Origin: Thermohalobaculum sp050330995
GTDB taxonomy: Bacteria; Pseudomonadota; Alphaproteobacteria; Rhodobacterales; Rhodobacteraceae
Assembly (NCBI GenBank): GCA_050330995.1
Contig: JBHJHI010000033.1
Span: 13,373 to 77,372 of the forward strand
Reading direction: 5' to 3'
DNA length: 64,000 nt
Shown: positions 48,258 to 56,972 of the stretch, in pieces
Numbering within the stretch: position 1 is the stretch's first letter
Layout: the number at the start of each line of letters is the position of its first letter
Notes under the pieces: model-generated
Databases searched by the model: none
What the model saw: the letters and a program-made list of their open reading frames with translations, nothing else
Told to the model about the DNA's origin: nothing
Position numbers and translations under genes: made by a program

Positions 48258-49315
48258 GCCGGACGCTCCCCGGCCGCGGGCGCCGCGGCTGCCGCCGCCT
48301 CGGGCTCGGCGAGCCAGCAGGCGGCGCGGTGGCCCGGGCCGACCTCGAAGGCCGGCGGCAGCGCCCGGCGGCAGCGCTCGTGCGCCTGCGGACAGCGCGG
48401 CGCGAACGGGCAGGCCTCGGGCGGCGCGCCGAGCAGCGGCGGCTGGCCCGGAATGGTCGCGAGCCGATCGCGCCGGGTGCCGTGGCCGGGCAGCGTCGCG
48501 AGCAGCGCCTGCGTGTAGGGATGGCGCGGGCGCGCGAACAGCGTCTCGACCGGCGCTGCTTCGGCGACCATCCCTGCGTACATCACGATCACCCGGTCGG
48601 CGATGCCGGCGACGACGCCGAGGTCGTGGGTGATCCAGATCACGCCCGCGCCGAGGCGGGCGCGCAGATCGCGCACCAGCTCCAGGATCTGCGCCTGGAT
48701 GGTGACGTCGAGCGCGGTGGTCGGCTCGTCGGCGATCAGCAGCTCCGGGTCGCAGGCGAGCGCCATGGCGATCATCGCCCGCTGGCGCATGCCGCCCGAG
48801 AACTGGTGGGGATAGGCCGAGAGCCGCGCCTCGGGTGCCGGGATGCCGACGAGGCGCAGCATGTCGGCCGCGCGCGCCCGCGCCGCGCGCTTCGAGAGCC
48901 CGAGGTGCAGCCGGATCGCCTCGACGAGCTGGAAGCCGATGGTGAAGACCGGGTTCAGCGAGGTCATCGGGTCCTGGAACACGTAGCCGATCCGCCCGCC
49001 GCGAAGCGCGCGCAGCCCGGCCTCGTCCATCGTGGTCAGCTCCCGGCCGTCGAAGCGGATCGAGCCGCCGGTGCGCTCGGCCGGCGGGCTCGGCAGGAGA
49101 CCGAGCAGCGACATCGCCGTCACCGACTTGCCAGAGCCCGACTCGCCGACGATGCCGAGAAGCTCGCCACGTCGGACCTCGAAGCCGACGCCGTTGACCG
49201 CGTGCAGCCGCCCGCGCCGAAGCGCGAAGTCGATCCTGAGGTCGCGCACGTCGAGGAGCGGCGCCGCGCCGGCCACGGCGTCGCCGCGTGGTCCGGCATC
49301 GGTCGCCGCGCTCAC
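48254..49315 (-). CDS. peptide ABC transporter ATP-binding protein, OppD/DppD type
   Basis: 353 residues. Walker A GESGSGKSV, YVFQDPMTSLNPVFTI, signature FSGGMRQR, Walker B LLIADEPTTALD and H-loop ITHDLGVV, then the cysteine motif CPFAPRCPQAHERC. GTG start at 49315 (an internal start near the first conserved block is possible). It is the upstream partner of the OppF-type ATPase and forms an ATPase unit separate from the rest of the second importer. A 24-codon frame ends in its start codon. Confidence 0.93.
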   Translation of the reverse strand: MSAATDAGPRGDAVAGAAPLLDVRDLRIDFALRRGRLHAVNGVGFEVRRGELLGIVGESGSGKSVTAMSLLGLLPSPPAERTGGSIRFDGRELTTMDEAGLRALRGGRIGYVFQDPMTSLNPVFTIGFQLVEAIRLHLGLSKRAARARAADMLRLVGIPAPEARLSAYPHQFSGGMRQRAMIAMALACDPELLIADEPTTALDVTIQAQILELVRDLRARLGAGVIWITHDLGVVAGIADRVIVMYAGMVAEAAPVETLFARPRHPYTQALLATLPGHGTRRDRLATIPGQPPLLGAPPEACPFAPRCPQAHERCRRALPPAFEVGPGHRAACWLAEPEAAAAAAPAAGERPA

Positions 49316-49386
49316 GGCGCGCCCGTCGCGTCGGCTAGGGGCTCGGCGGCGAAGGCGAGGCCCGGGAGACGGACGGCGAGGGTCAT
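49312..49386 (-). CDS. possible 24-codon leader ORF coupled to the ATPase gene
   Basis: ATG at 49386 follows GGGAGAGGATC, a good ribosome binding site, and reads MTLAVRLPGLAFAAEPLADATGAP. Its TGA overlaps the GTG of the OppD-type ATPase (GTGA). This could be a coupling leader peptide, or the true start of translation with a frame adjustment. It is short, so chance cannot be excluded. Confidence 0.25.
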   Translation of the reverse strand: MTLAVRLPGLAFAAEPLADATGAP

Positions 49387-50489
49387 GATCCTCTCCCGTC
49401 CGGCGTCGCGCCTCGGCGCGCTGACGCCGACCGGCGGGTGCCGGATCAACCGGCGCGGCCGGGTGCCCGGCGAGCGCGAGCCTCGCGGCGCTTCCCCTGC
49501 CGCCTGAATGGACATCGCCCCGGTCCTCGCCCGCCGCTTATGCAGATCGCCTGCGCCGACGCCCGGGCGGCGCCCGGTTCCAGCATACGATCCGGCTGCT
49601 CTCGGCCCGTCAAGGGGCGGCGCGGGCGCTCCCGCCCGAAGCCTCGCACCGGGCTCGACGTCATCGCGGGCTGCACGCCGTCCGGCTACGTCGCCTTCCG
49701 CGCCATCGACGCCTGCGCTCCCGGCATCCCGGCGCGCTCGCTGGAGGCGAGCCCGTTCCTCCCATACCCCCCGCAGGCCACCGTGGGGCGACCGTTCGCG
49801 CCGGCGTCAAGGTTCTCCGGGGTCCGTTCGCGATCGTCTCGCTCCCCCTAGCGGTGAGCTGCCGACGCGTGGTCTCGAACGTGGCGGCCGGCTGATCAAC
49901 GGCGCGCCCGGCGTCGTCACCGAGCGCATCGACGGCTGCTTGCCGTGCCGATCGTGCTGGTCGCAGGCGTGCTGTTCGGCCCCGTCGAGCTGCTCCCGAC
50001 CGCCTTCCCGAGCCGGGCCGCAGGGCAGACCGTCGGCTTCGCCATCCTCATGGTCCTGCTGCGTCCGCAGGGGATCATGGGCCGGAGGCGCCTTGCGCGA
50101 GCGATCGGCCGACGGTGGAGGGGCTCGCCAAAGCGCTCCGGCGACCTCGCCGCCGTCTGACGGGGCGGCGTCGCGGGCGGGCGCGGGACAGGTGGCCGGG
50201 CTGATCGGCATCGGTGGCGTCGTCAAGTCGACGCCGACGAACCGCATCGCCCCCCTGCCCGGGCGCGACGCGCGCGCCGGAACGAGCCCTCGGGAGGGCG
50301 GCGCACCCCGACGGCGTCTTCCCGCATGGCCCGGGCGGTCCCGGTCCCGGCGACGGCGCACTCGGCTGTGGGCGCGGCGTCACACCGCGGCGCTGTCACG
50401 GGAACGTAGCGCGTTCTGCACGAGAGTGTCGGAGAGCGTGCGTAGCGGTGCGCGCGGGAACTGGTCCCGCGTCGGTCACCGAGGACAGC
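49387..50489. other. gene-poor region of about 1.1 kb
   Basis: No complete gene is supported. It contains one GACGCCCGGGCG palindrome copy (49558-49569) and a stretch at 49945-50160 that resembles the end of a branched-chain amino acid permease (listed separately). Remaining frames are random-looking. The small hypothetical gene at 50490 begins at its right edge. Confidence 0.45.
49945..50160 (+). pseudogene. possible remnant of a LivH-type branched-chain amino acid permease
   Basis: The frame reads PIVLVAGVLFGPVELLPTAF...VGFAILMVLLRPQGIMGRR, which resembles the C-terminal two helices of LivH permeases, ending in the usual (L/V)RPQG(L/I)(F/M)G tail. Nothing upstream in the same frame continues the protein, so if the similarity is real this is a decayed fragment. 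The match is short and from memory. Confidence 0.35.
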
Positions 50490-50879
50490 ATGGCCCCCTC
50501 GCAGATCGCTCCCGCGCCCGACGGCGCGCTCTCCGCGCCGCTGCGTCTCGATCCCGCTCGGCTGCTGCGTCGCGGCCTGCCGCCGCGTCTCGCCGAGATC
50601 GCCTTCGACGAGCTGCCCGCCGACGTGCGCGATACCGAGGTCACGGTGACGGCGCTGTTTCGCGCCTCGCTCGCGCTCAACCTCCTGCTCGGCGGCACGT
50701 CGGACATGACCTTCTCGGCGCGTTGCCATCTGGAGAGCCGTCGACGCCGCAGCCCCGTCGCCCGCGCGCTCTGGAGCACGCTCGCCCGCGGCATCGACCT
50801 CGCCTGCGCCGTGCTGCGCGGCGAGTGCGAGCACTGCGCGACCGCCTGGGACAACCACCTCGGCCGCGGCGAGCCCTGA
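50490..50879 (+). CDS. hypothetical protein (129 aa)
   Basis: ATG at 50490 with GAGGACAGC upstream (MAPSQIAPAPDGALSAPL). The rest reads as a helical, globular protein (ARLLRRGLPPRLAEIAFDEL, FRASLALNLLLGG) with four cysteines clustered near the end (CHLES, ACAVLRGECEHCATAW), which may form a metal or disulfide site. No signal peptide or membrane helix. The family is not recognised. The upstream in-frame extension to 50214 is Arg-rich and not believed. Confidence 0.5.
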   Translation: MAPSQIAPAPDGALSAPLRLDPARLLRRGLPPRLAEIAFDELPADVRDTEVTVTALFRASLALNLLLGGTSDMTFSARCHLESRRRRSPVARALWSTLARGIDLACAVLRGECEHCATAWDNHLGRGEP

Positions 50880-51016
50880 CCGGGTTTTCGGACGACCGCC
50901 ACGCGGCGCCGGAACGCGGGAGGCGGCCCCGCGCCGCGCCCGCCTCGCGACGGCGGAGGGCGGTGTCGAGACCCGGTCGTTCGGCGAGCGTCGCGCGCCA
51001 CGCCCGAGGCACGCCC

Positions 51017-51655
51017 TCAGTCCGCCGGGCGCTCCCCGTCCCTCGCCCCGCCGGCCCCGGGGTCGGCTCCGGGCGCGACCTCTATCAGCACCTCGTTGCG
51101 TCGCCAGCAGGGCGGGGTGATCGGGTCGTCGTAGTAGGCGTAATCGGCCGCCCCGTCGGCGGGCAGGCCGCGGGCCGCGAGCCAGCGGCGCAGGCGCGTC
51201 TCCGCCACGGCGAGCCGGTACGTCGAAGCCACCAGCGAGAAGCGCAGCACCGCGCAGCGCCGCGCGGGCAGCCGCCTCAGCCGCACCCGCGCGTCGCCGG
51301 GGGCCGGCAGCCGCGCGAGCGGGAGGGCGGCGGGCATCACGAAGCGCACCGCCCAGGCGCCGCCTTCGAGCGGCGTCTGCGTCACCGGCGCGGTCATGGC
51401 GATGCGCTCGCCGCCGCGCCCGACCCCGAAGACGTAGGCCGCGAGCGGGCGGAAGCCGCGACGCACCGCCTCGCGGCGCGCGCCGGGCGCGCGGGTCTCG
51501 GCGACCGTGATCGCAGCGTAGTCGCGCAGCTCGATGCCGGTCGTCGCGTCGCGTTCGACCAGACGATAGGCCGGCTCCTCCAGCCGCTGCGACAGGACCG
51601 CGACGCCGAGGAGAGCCACGATGCCGAGCGCACCGGCCGCGATCCAGATCAGCAT
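51017..51655 (-). CDS. SOUL family heme-binding protein (212 aa)
   Basis: The N-terminal membrane anchor (LIWIAAGALGIVALLGVAVL) is followed by the SOUL/HEBP fold: AYRLVERDATTGIELRDYAAITVAET, FRPLAAYVFGVGRGGERIAMTAPVTQTP, AVRFVMPAALPLARLPAP and the C-terminal YYDDPITPPCWRRNEVLIEV, which is highly characteristic (the family's PP(W/F)..RNEV motif). It probably binds heme or a related molecule at the inner membrane. The tail is disordered. It is divergent from the patatin gene. Confidence 0.9.
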   Translation of the reverse strand: MLIWIAAGALGIVALLGVAVLSQRLEEPAYRLVERDATTGIELRDYAAITVAETRAPGARREAVRRGFRPLAAYVFGVGRGGERIAMTAPVTQTPLEGGAWAVRFVMPAALPLARLPAPGDARVRLRRLPARRCAVLRFSLVASTYRLAVAETRLRRWLAARGLPADGAADYAYYDDPITPPCWRRNEVLIEVAPGADPGAGGARDGERPAD

Positions 51656-51832
51656 GTCCCGAGCCCCGTCTCTCCCCGAGCGCGACCTAGCATCCGATCA
51701 CGGCGCTTCCACGCGCCTCGCGAGCGCCGCGGCCCGGCGGCGAGGAGGGACGGCCGACGCCCGGGCGTGGGGGATTGACGCGTCGCACCCGAGGCCCGAC
51801 ACCCGCGCGGAACCCCTGCGAGGAGACCGCCC

Positions 51833-52879
51833 GTGAGCGATCGCCGCAACGCCAAGGCCGTCAACCTCGCGCTTCAGGGCGGCGGCTCGCACGGCGCCTT
51901 CACCTGGGGCGTGCTCGACCGGCTGTTCGAGGACGAGCGGCTCAAGGTCGAGGCGATCTCGGGCACCTCCGCGGGCGCGATGAACGCCGTCGTCGCGGCG
52001 CAGGGCATGCACGACGGCGGCGCGGACGGCGCGCGCGCGGCGCTCGCCGACTTCTGGCGCGCGGTCTCGAACGCGGCGGCCGCGTCGCCGATCAAGCGCT
52101 CGCCGCTCGACGTCCTGCTCGGGCGCTGGTCGCTCGACAGCAATCCCGCCTATCTCGCCTTCGACCTCGCCTCCAGGCTCGCCTCGCCCTACGAGGTGAA
52201 CCCCGCCGGCATGAACCCGCTGCGCGAGCTGATCGACGCCCACGTCGACTTCGAGAAGGTGCGGTGCTGCTCGGGGATCAACCTCTACGTCTCGGCCACC
52301 AACGTCGAGACGGGGCGCGTGCGCGTGTTCGAGCGCCACGAGATCGGCGTCGACCAGGTCCTCGCCTCGGCCTGCCTGCCCCAGCTGTTCCACGCCATCG
52401 AGATCGACGGCCAGTACTACTGGGACGGCGGCTTCATGGGCAATCCGGTGCTGTTCCCCTTCATCGACGACAGCGAGAGCGAGGACATCGTCATCGTCCA
52501 GATCAACCCGGTCTACCGCCCGGGCGTGCCCAAGACCGCGCGCGAGATCGAGAACCGGGTGAACGAGATCACCTTCAATTCCTCGCTGTTGAAGGAACTG
52601 CGCGCGATCGACTTCGTGCGCCGGCTGCGCGACGCGGACCTCCTGCCCGACGGCTACCGCCAGATGCGCATCCACATCGTCGAGGCGCGCAAGCGCATGC
52701 GCCCGCTCGGCGCCTCCTCGAAGCTGAACGCCGAATGGGCGTTCCTGCGCCACCTGTTCGGCATCGGCCGCGACGCGGCCGAGCGCTGGCTCGCGCGCAA
52801 CTTCGAGCAGGTGGGCCACGCGTCGAGCGTCGACGTCCGCTCGATGTTCCAGGGCACCGGCCCGCGCCACCACGGCTGA
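51833..52879 (+). CDS. patatin-like phospholipase family protein (348 aa)
   Basis: The patatin catalytic features are present: oxyanion GGGSHG (about residues 15-20), nucleophile elbow GTSAG and the DGG dyad aspartate (YYWDGGFMGNPVL). It hydrolyses phospholipid or lipid esters in the cytoplasm or at the membrane. GTG start at 51833, with GAGGAGA upstream. The C-terminal part (FLRHLFGIGRDAAERWLARNF) is a helical extension common in bacterial patatins. It is followed by a hairpin at about 52903-52919. Confidence 0.92.
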   Translation: MSDRRNAKAVNLALQGGGSHGAFTWGVLDRLFEDERLKVEAISGTSAGAMNAVVAAQGMHDGGADGARAALADFWRAVSNAAAASPIKRSPLDVLLGRWSLDSNPAYLAFDLASRLASPYEVNPAGMNPLRELIDAHVDFEKVRCCSGINLYVSATNVETGRVRVFERHEIGVDQVLASACLPQLFHAIEIDGQYYWDGGFMGNPVLFPFIDDSESEDIVIVQINPVYRPGVPKTAREIENRVNEITFNSSLLKELRAIDFVRRLRDADLLPDGYRQMRIHIVEARKRMRPLGASSKLNAEWAFLRHLFGIGRDAAERWLARNFEQVGHASSVDVRSMFQGTGPRHHG

Positions 52880-52895
52880 GGGCGCGGCGAGGCCG

Positions 52896-52939
52896 CCCCG
52901 ATCGGGACGATCCGTCCCGGCGATCCCCGATCGGGACGA
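52896..52939 (+). terminator. hairpin plus 29-bp direct repeat after the patatin gene
   Basis: CGGGAC-GATCC-GTCCCG (52903-52919) forms a 6-bp stem 24 bp after the stop codon. CCCCGATCGGGACGA occurs at 52896 and again at 52925, a 29-bp direct repeat that includes half of the hairpin. It is a plausible terminator, without a T-run. Confidence 0.5.
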
Positions 52940-53057
52940 CGTCTCCGTGCAGTCCTGGGCGACGCCACACGCATGACGCGATCTTCGATCGCGACGGATC
53001 GACGGCCGCGCGCCGTGACTTCATCCTTTGCCGTCGCAGCCGATCGGAGCGCCCCCG

Positions 53058-53990
53058 ATGCGCCTTCTGACGACCCTCCTGCTCTGCCTCCTCGCCGCCG
53101 GCGCGGCGCGGGCCGAGACCGTGACGATGACCGTCGCGCACGACGGGCGCGAGCGGCGCGCGCTCGTCGATCTGCCCGACGAGGCCGAGGGCGCGCCGGT
53201 GGTGCTGGCGCTGCACGGCGGGCTCGCGGGGCCGCGGACGATCCGGCGCAAGGCGCGCATGACCCTCCAGAACGAGGGCTGGATCGTCGCCTTCCCCTAC
53301 GCGGTCGACGACTGGAACGACGGGCGCACCGACTGGCGCGGCCGGCCGCACGACGACGCCGACGACATCGGCTTCCTGCGAAAGCTCGTCGGCCGCCTCG
53401 CCGAGGCCGGCCTCGCCGATCCCGAGCGCGTCTACGCCGCCGGTCCCTCGATCGGGGGCATCATGGCGCTGCGCCTCGTCTGCGACGCGCCCGATCTGGT
53501 CGCTGGCGCGGCGGTGGCGATCGCGAGCTTCGCCGACGGCTACGAGTGCGCGCCCGGCCCCGCGCGGCCGGTGCTGTTCATCCACTCGACGGAGGACCCG
53601 CTGATCCTGCCCGGCGGCGGGCGGATCGGCGGCTGGAACCCGCTCGTGGCCGAGCGCGGCGACACCATGGCGGTCGACGAGACCCTCGCGATCCTCGCCG
53701 AGCGCAACGGCTGCACCGGCTACCGCCCCGAGCCCCTGCCCGACCACGACCCGACCGACGGCTCCACGGTCGTGCTCAGGCGTTACCTCGGCTGCGGGGC
53801 CCGGCTCGAACACTACATCGTCGAGGGCGGCGGCCACACCTGGCCCGGCGCCACGCCCTCGCGCCTCGGCGAGCGCATCGTCGGGCGCACCAACCGCGAC
53901 ATCTCGGCGACGCGGGTGGTCGAGGCGTTCTTCCGCGACCTCGCGAACAGCCGCGAGCTTCAGCGCGCCGAGGCCCCGGCCTCGCGGTAG
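53058..53990 (+). CDS. secreted esterase, PHB depolymerase / LpqC type (310 aa)
   Basis: A signal peptide (MRLLTTLLLCLLAAGAARA) precedes an alpha/beta-hydrolase: VVLALHGGLAGPRTIRRKARM, the nucleophile elbow AAGPSIGGIMAL (Ser in G-x-S-x-G), the Asp in HSTEDPLI, and the catalytic His in EGGGHTWPG. This order matches the PHB depolymerase/feruloyl-esterase family (COG3509). Substrate unknown; location periplasmic or extracellular. ATG at 53058 with GGAG upstream. Its end overlaps the convergent dehydrogenase gene by 31 bp. Confidence 0.88.
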   Translation: MRLLTTLLLCLLAAGAARAETVTMTVAHDGRERRALVDLPDEAEGAPVVLALHGGLAGPRTIRRKARMTLQNEGWIVAFPYAVDDWNDGRTDWRGRPHDDADDIGFLRKLVGRLAEAGLADPERVYAAGPSIGGIMALRLVCDAPDLVAGAAVAIASFADGYECAPGPARPVLFIHSTEDPLILPGGGRIGGWNPLVAERGDTMAVDETLAILAERNGCTGYRPEPLPDHDPTDGSTVVLRRYLGCGARLEHYIVEGGGHTWPGATPSRLGERIVGRTNRDISATRVVEAFFRDLANSRELQRAEAPASR

Positions 53991-55264
53991 AGCGCGAGCG
54001 CGGGATCGTCCGGATCGAGATCGACGTCCGCGAGCGGCACCGCCGCGCCCGCCTCGACCGCGCGCACGAGCGTCAGGTCATGGGCGAGCCCGATCGGCAG
54101 CGCCCCGACCGCGTGCGCCGCCTCGGCCGGCATCAGCCGCCCCCAAACCGTGTAGCCACCCTCGCCGTCGAGCCGCTCGCCCGGCGCGAGGCGGCGCTTG
54201 GCCACTGCCGCGACGTCGCCGACCATCGCGCGCGAACACCCCGTCGCCTCGCCGCGCAGCGCCGCCGAGGCGACCGAGATCGAGAGTTCGAGCCCGATCA
54301 GGTGGAACGGCTTGTAGGTCGCGGCATAGCGCCCGGTCGCGTCGGTCCTCAGCCCGTACTGCGCGAAGCAGGCGGCCGCGTAGTCCGACGGCGCCTCCAG
54401 CACGACGTAAACGCCCCAGCGCAGGTCGCGAAAGACGGGCCGGCCGTCGCGCTCCAGAGAGGAGACCACCTCGACCATCCCCGTCCCGTCGAGCACGCCG
54501 CCGACCTCGCGCGGGCGCAGCACGTGGGCGAGGTCGTCGACGCCGCAGGGCGGGAAGCCGAGGCCGGCCTCGGGCACCGAAAGGCCGGTGGCGTTGGCGA
54601 TCGCGGCCATCTCGATCGCCGACTTGGTGCCGTCGAGGAAGGAGTTGAACATCCGCGGGTTCATGCCGGCCGCCCGCGCCGCCTCCGGGTCCATGCCGTA
54701 GTGGCTCCAGACGTCGTCGGGCGTCACCGCGTGGTAGATCGGCAGATAGCGCGTGCCCTTGCCGGCCGCGGCGACGCGGAAGCCCGAGGTGCGCGCCCAG
54801 TCGACCATCTCGGCCACCAGCGCGGGCTGATCGCCGTAGGCCATCGAGTAGACCACGCCCGCCGCCTCGGCCCGGCGCGCCAAGGCCGGGCCGGCGAGCA
54901 CGTCGGCCTCGACGTTGACCATGACGACGTGGCGGCCGGCCTCGATGGCGGCGAGCGCATGGGCGATGCCGGCGCGCGGGTGGCCGGTGGCCTCGATCAC
55001 CACCTCGACGCCGTCCGCGCGGGCGAGCGCGGCGCCGTCGTCGAGAAAGCGCGTGGCGCCGATCAGGGCCTCGTCCCAGCCGACGGTTCGGCAGGCGTCG
55101 CGGGCGCGCTCGGGGTCGAGATCGGCGATCGCGGCGACCTCGAGCCCCGCGATGCGGGGCACCTGGGCGAGGAACATCGAGCCGAACTTGCCGGCGCCGA
55201 TCAGGCCGGCGCGAACGGGCCGCCCGGCATCGGCGCGAGCGGCGAGGAGACTGGCGAGGTTCAT
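53960..55264 (-). CDS. COG4091-type NAD(P)-dependent oxidoreductase (predicted homoserine dehydrogenase-like, SAF domain)
   Basis: 434 residues. A Rossmann fold starts VRAGLIGAGKFGSMFLAQV (G-x-G-x-x-G), followed by VEVVIEATGHPRAGIAHAL and VVMVNVEADVLAGP, as in homoserine dehydrogenase relatives. The C-terminal ~70 residues (VAKRRLAPGERLDGEGGYTVWGR) are a SAF-like domain. This combination is COG4091, found in sugar-acid or vitamin-related pathways, not in methionine synthesis; the substrate is unknown. ATG at 55264 with a weak ribosome binding site. It overlaps the tail of the convergent esterase gene. Confidence 0.85.
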   Translation of the reverse strand: MNLASLLAARADAGRPVRAGLIGAGKFGSMFLAQVPRIAGLEVAAIADLDPERARDACRTVGWDEALIGATRFLDDGAALARADGVEVVIEATGHPRAGIAHALAAIEAGRHVVMVNVEADVLAGPALARRAEAAGVVYSMAYGDQPALVAEMVDWARTSGFRVAAAGKGTRYLPIYHAVTPDDVWSHYGMDPEAARAAGMNPRMFNSFLDGTKSAIEMAAIANATGLSVPEAGLGFPPCGVDDLAHVLRPREVGGVLDGTGMVEVVSSLERDGRPVFRDLRWGVYVVLEAPSDYAAACFAQYGLRTDATGRYAATYKPFHLIGLELSISVASAALRGEATGCSRAMVGDVAAVAKRRLAPGERLDGEGGYTVWGRLMPAEAAHAVGALPIGLAHDLTLVRAVEAGAAVPLADVDLDPDDPALALYREAGASAR

Positions 55265-55503
55265 GGTGCGAGGACGCCTTTCGGGAGGGAGGAAAGCCGG
55301 GTGCGAGGACGAGGCGAGACCGCCTCGGACCGGGAGCGGCGATACCGGCGCGAGAGCGGACGGGCCATGGTCACGGCCGGCCGCCTCGGTCCGCCGAGGA
55401 ACGGGGGCGCCCGCATGGAGCCCCCCGCCTCACCCTCGGGGTATCCGGACGGCATCGACCCGGACGGGGCCGCGACAGCCCGCCGTCGTCCCGAGACACG
55501 TCG

Positions 55504-56298
55504 TCACGCGGAGTAGACCAGGCTGCTGAAGCGACCGAGGCCGGCGCGGTTCAGCAACTCGTAGGCCGCGCGCTGGGCGGACGACTGGTGGACCACCGCG
55601 ATCCTGTCGTCGAAGAGCTTTCGCTCCTCCGAGCGGAAGCCGCCCAAGTACGGGGAGCGGCGGACATGGTCCTGGTAGGCCGCGTGCCGGGCGCGACGGC
55701 ACACGTACAGCTTCTTTCGCGTCGCCGCGAACGGCGCGACGGTCTCGCTCTCGGCGCGGAGGAAATCGAAGATCGCGGCGGTCACCATCGGCCACTCGTA
55801 ATTGCTGTAGTCGTCGAAGGCGATCACGCCCCCCTCGTGCAGCGCCGTCAGCGCCATCCGCGCGTCCTGCTGGACGTGGTGGTACTGGTGTCCGCCATCG
55901 ACGGAAAAGAAGCGGATCGGCCCCACCTTCTCCAGCGCGTAGTCCGGGGGCAGCGTCGTCGAGTCGCCCTCGAACACCAGGGCGTCGTCGACCGGCAGAT
56001 CGAGCCGCCTGCCGTTCTCGGCGAAGATCTCCCGCTGGCGGGTCGAGCCGTCCTCGCGTCGCCCGGTGTTGAAGTTGTCCAGCGCCAGCACGGGCGCGCG
56101 AGGCATCAGGGTTCGCAGCAGGAAGTAGGATCGGCCGTACAGGACGCCGATCTCGGCGCCGCCGCCGTCGATGCGGCTCTCGTCCTGGAACAGAAGCAGC
56201 GAGCGGATGACCAGCGCGTCGCACGGGTCGAGGTAGCCCTCGATCCGGCGCATCTCGCGCAGCACGTATCGCCTCGATCGCTCGGCCAGCCCGGTCAT
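55504..56298 (-). CDS. class I SAM-dependent methyltransferase, TylF/CmcI type (264 aa)
   Basis: The methyltransferase-24 layout is visible: EIGVLYGRSYFLLRTLMP (motif I region), VLALDNFNTGRRED, FEGDSTTL and FFSVDGGHQYHHVQQDARMALTALHEGGVIAFDDYSN, where the DGGH and DDY residues bind SAM and metal. The substrate is unknown, likely a small metabolite or glycan. ATG at 56298 with a modest ribosome binding site. It follows the thioesterase gene at a 39-bp distance and may be co-transcribed with it. Confidence 0.85.
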   Translation of the reverse strand: MTGLAERSRRYVLREMRRIEGYLDPCDALVIRSLLLFQDESRIDGGGAEIGVLYGRSYFLLRTLMPRAPVLALDNFNTGRREDGSTRQREIFAENGRRLDLPVDDALVFEGDSTTLPPDYALEKVGPIRFFSVDGGHQYHHVQQDARMALTALHEGGVIAFDDYSNYEWPMVTAAIFDFLRAESETVAPFAATRKKLYVCRRARHAAYQDHVRRSPYLGGFRSEERKLFDDRIAVVHQSSAQRAAYELLNRAGLGRFSSLVYSA

Positions 56299-56337
56299 CG
56301 TCTCCCCCTCGCCCCGGCGCCCGGACCCCGCGCTCCC

Positions 56338-56733
56338 TCAGCGCCGCGCCTTGCGCTCCAGCCGCTCGGTGAAGCGCGCGGCGGTGACGACCACGCGGCG
56401 GTGCGTGCCCCGCCCGATCAGGTCGTCCTCGTCGCGCGCCTCGACCGCGAAGACCAGCTCGCGCCCCTCGATCGCGGTCAGCCGCGCGGTCGCCACCACT
56501 CGCTGGCCGATCGGGGTCGCCGCGACGTGGGAGACGTCGAGCCGCGTGCCGAGCGACTGGCGCCCCTCGCCGAGGCGGTGCTCGACGGCGTCGAGCGCGG
56601 CCTCCTCGATCAGGGCGATCATCACCGGCGTCGCGAGCACGGCGATCCGCCCCGAGCCGACCCGGGGCGCGGTGTCCCTCGTGCCGACGACCATCTCGGC
56701 GCGGCCTTCGAGCCCTTCTTCCAGCGCGTCCAT
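56338..56733 (-). CDS. thioesterase, FlK-like hot-dog fold (131 aa)
   Basis: The hot-dog pattern matches fluoroacetyl-CoA thioesterase FlK and relatives: VGSGRIAVLATPVMIALIEEAALDAV, LGTRLDVSHVAATPIGQRVVATARL and a GRGTHRRVVV strand near the end. Known members hydrolyse acyl-CoA; the real substrate here is unknown. ATG at 56733 (an in-frame ATG further upstream lies in unlikely sequence). It precedes the methyltransferase gene on the same strand. Confidence 0.85.
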   Translation of the reverse strand: MDALEEGLEGRAEMVVGTRDTAPRVGSGRIAVLATPVMIALIEEAALDAVEHRLGEGRQSLGTRLDVSHVAATPIGQRVVATARLTAIEGRELVFAVEARDEDDLIGRGTHRRVVVTAARFTERLERKARR

Positions 56734-56867
56734 GTCGTCCCCGTCGATCGCCGCCTCGTGACGGGCTGAGGCAGAACGCCCCCCGACGCAAGCGTCGCGT
56801 GCACGCGCGCGGCGCTGCGCGCCCCGCGGCCGCCCACGCCGAAGCTCTTGAACTCAGGAGGCGAAAC

Positions 56868-56972
56868 TTTGAACGCTGAAGCATATTTGCCATAGTAATG
56901 CTATATTAATATTGATTAATTACAACCCGTGAGGAGAGTTTTGTCTCGTTGTTCAACCTTGGGGGAAGTCCA
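56868..56972 (+). promoter_or_regulatory. AT-rich promoter region of the rhodanese-LysM pair
   Basis: The segment 56878-56930 (catatttgccatagtaatgc and following) is among the most A/T-rich intergenic stretches in the window. It contains a TATATTAAT -10-like block near 56900 and ATTAAT-attg-ATTAAT, an inverted repeat. A promoter is likely; the regulator is unknown. Confidence 0.5.
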
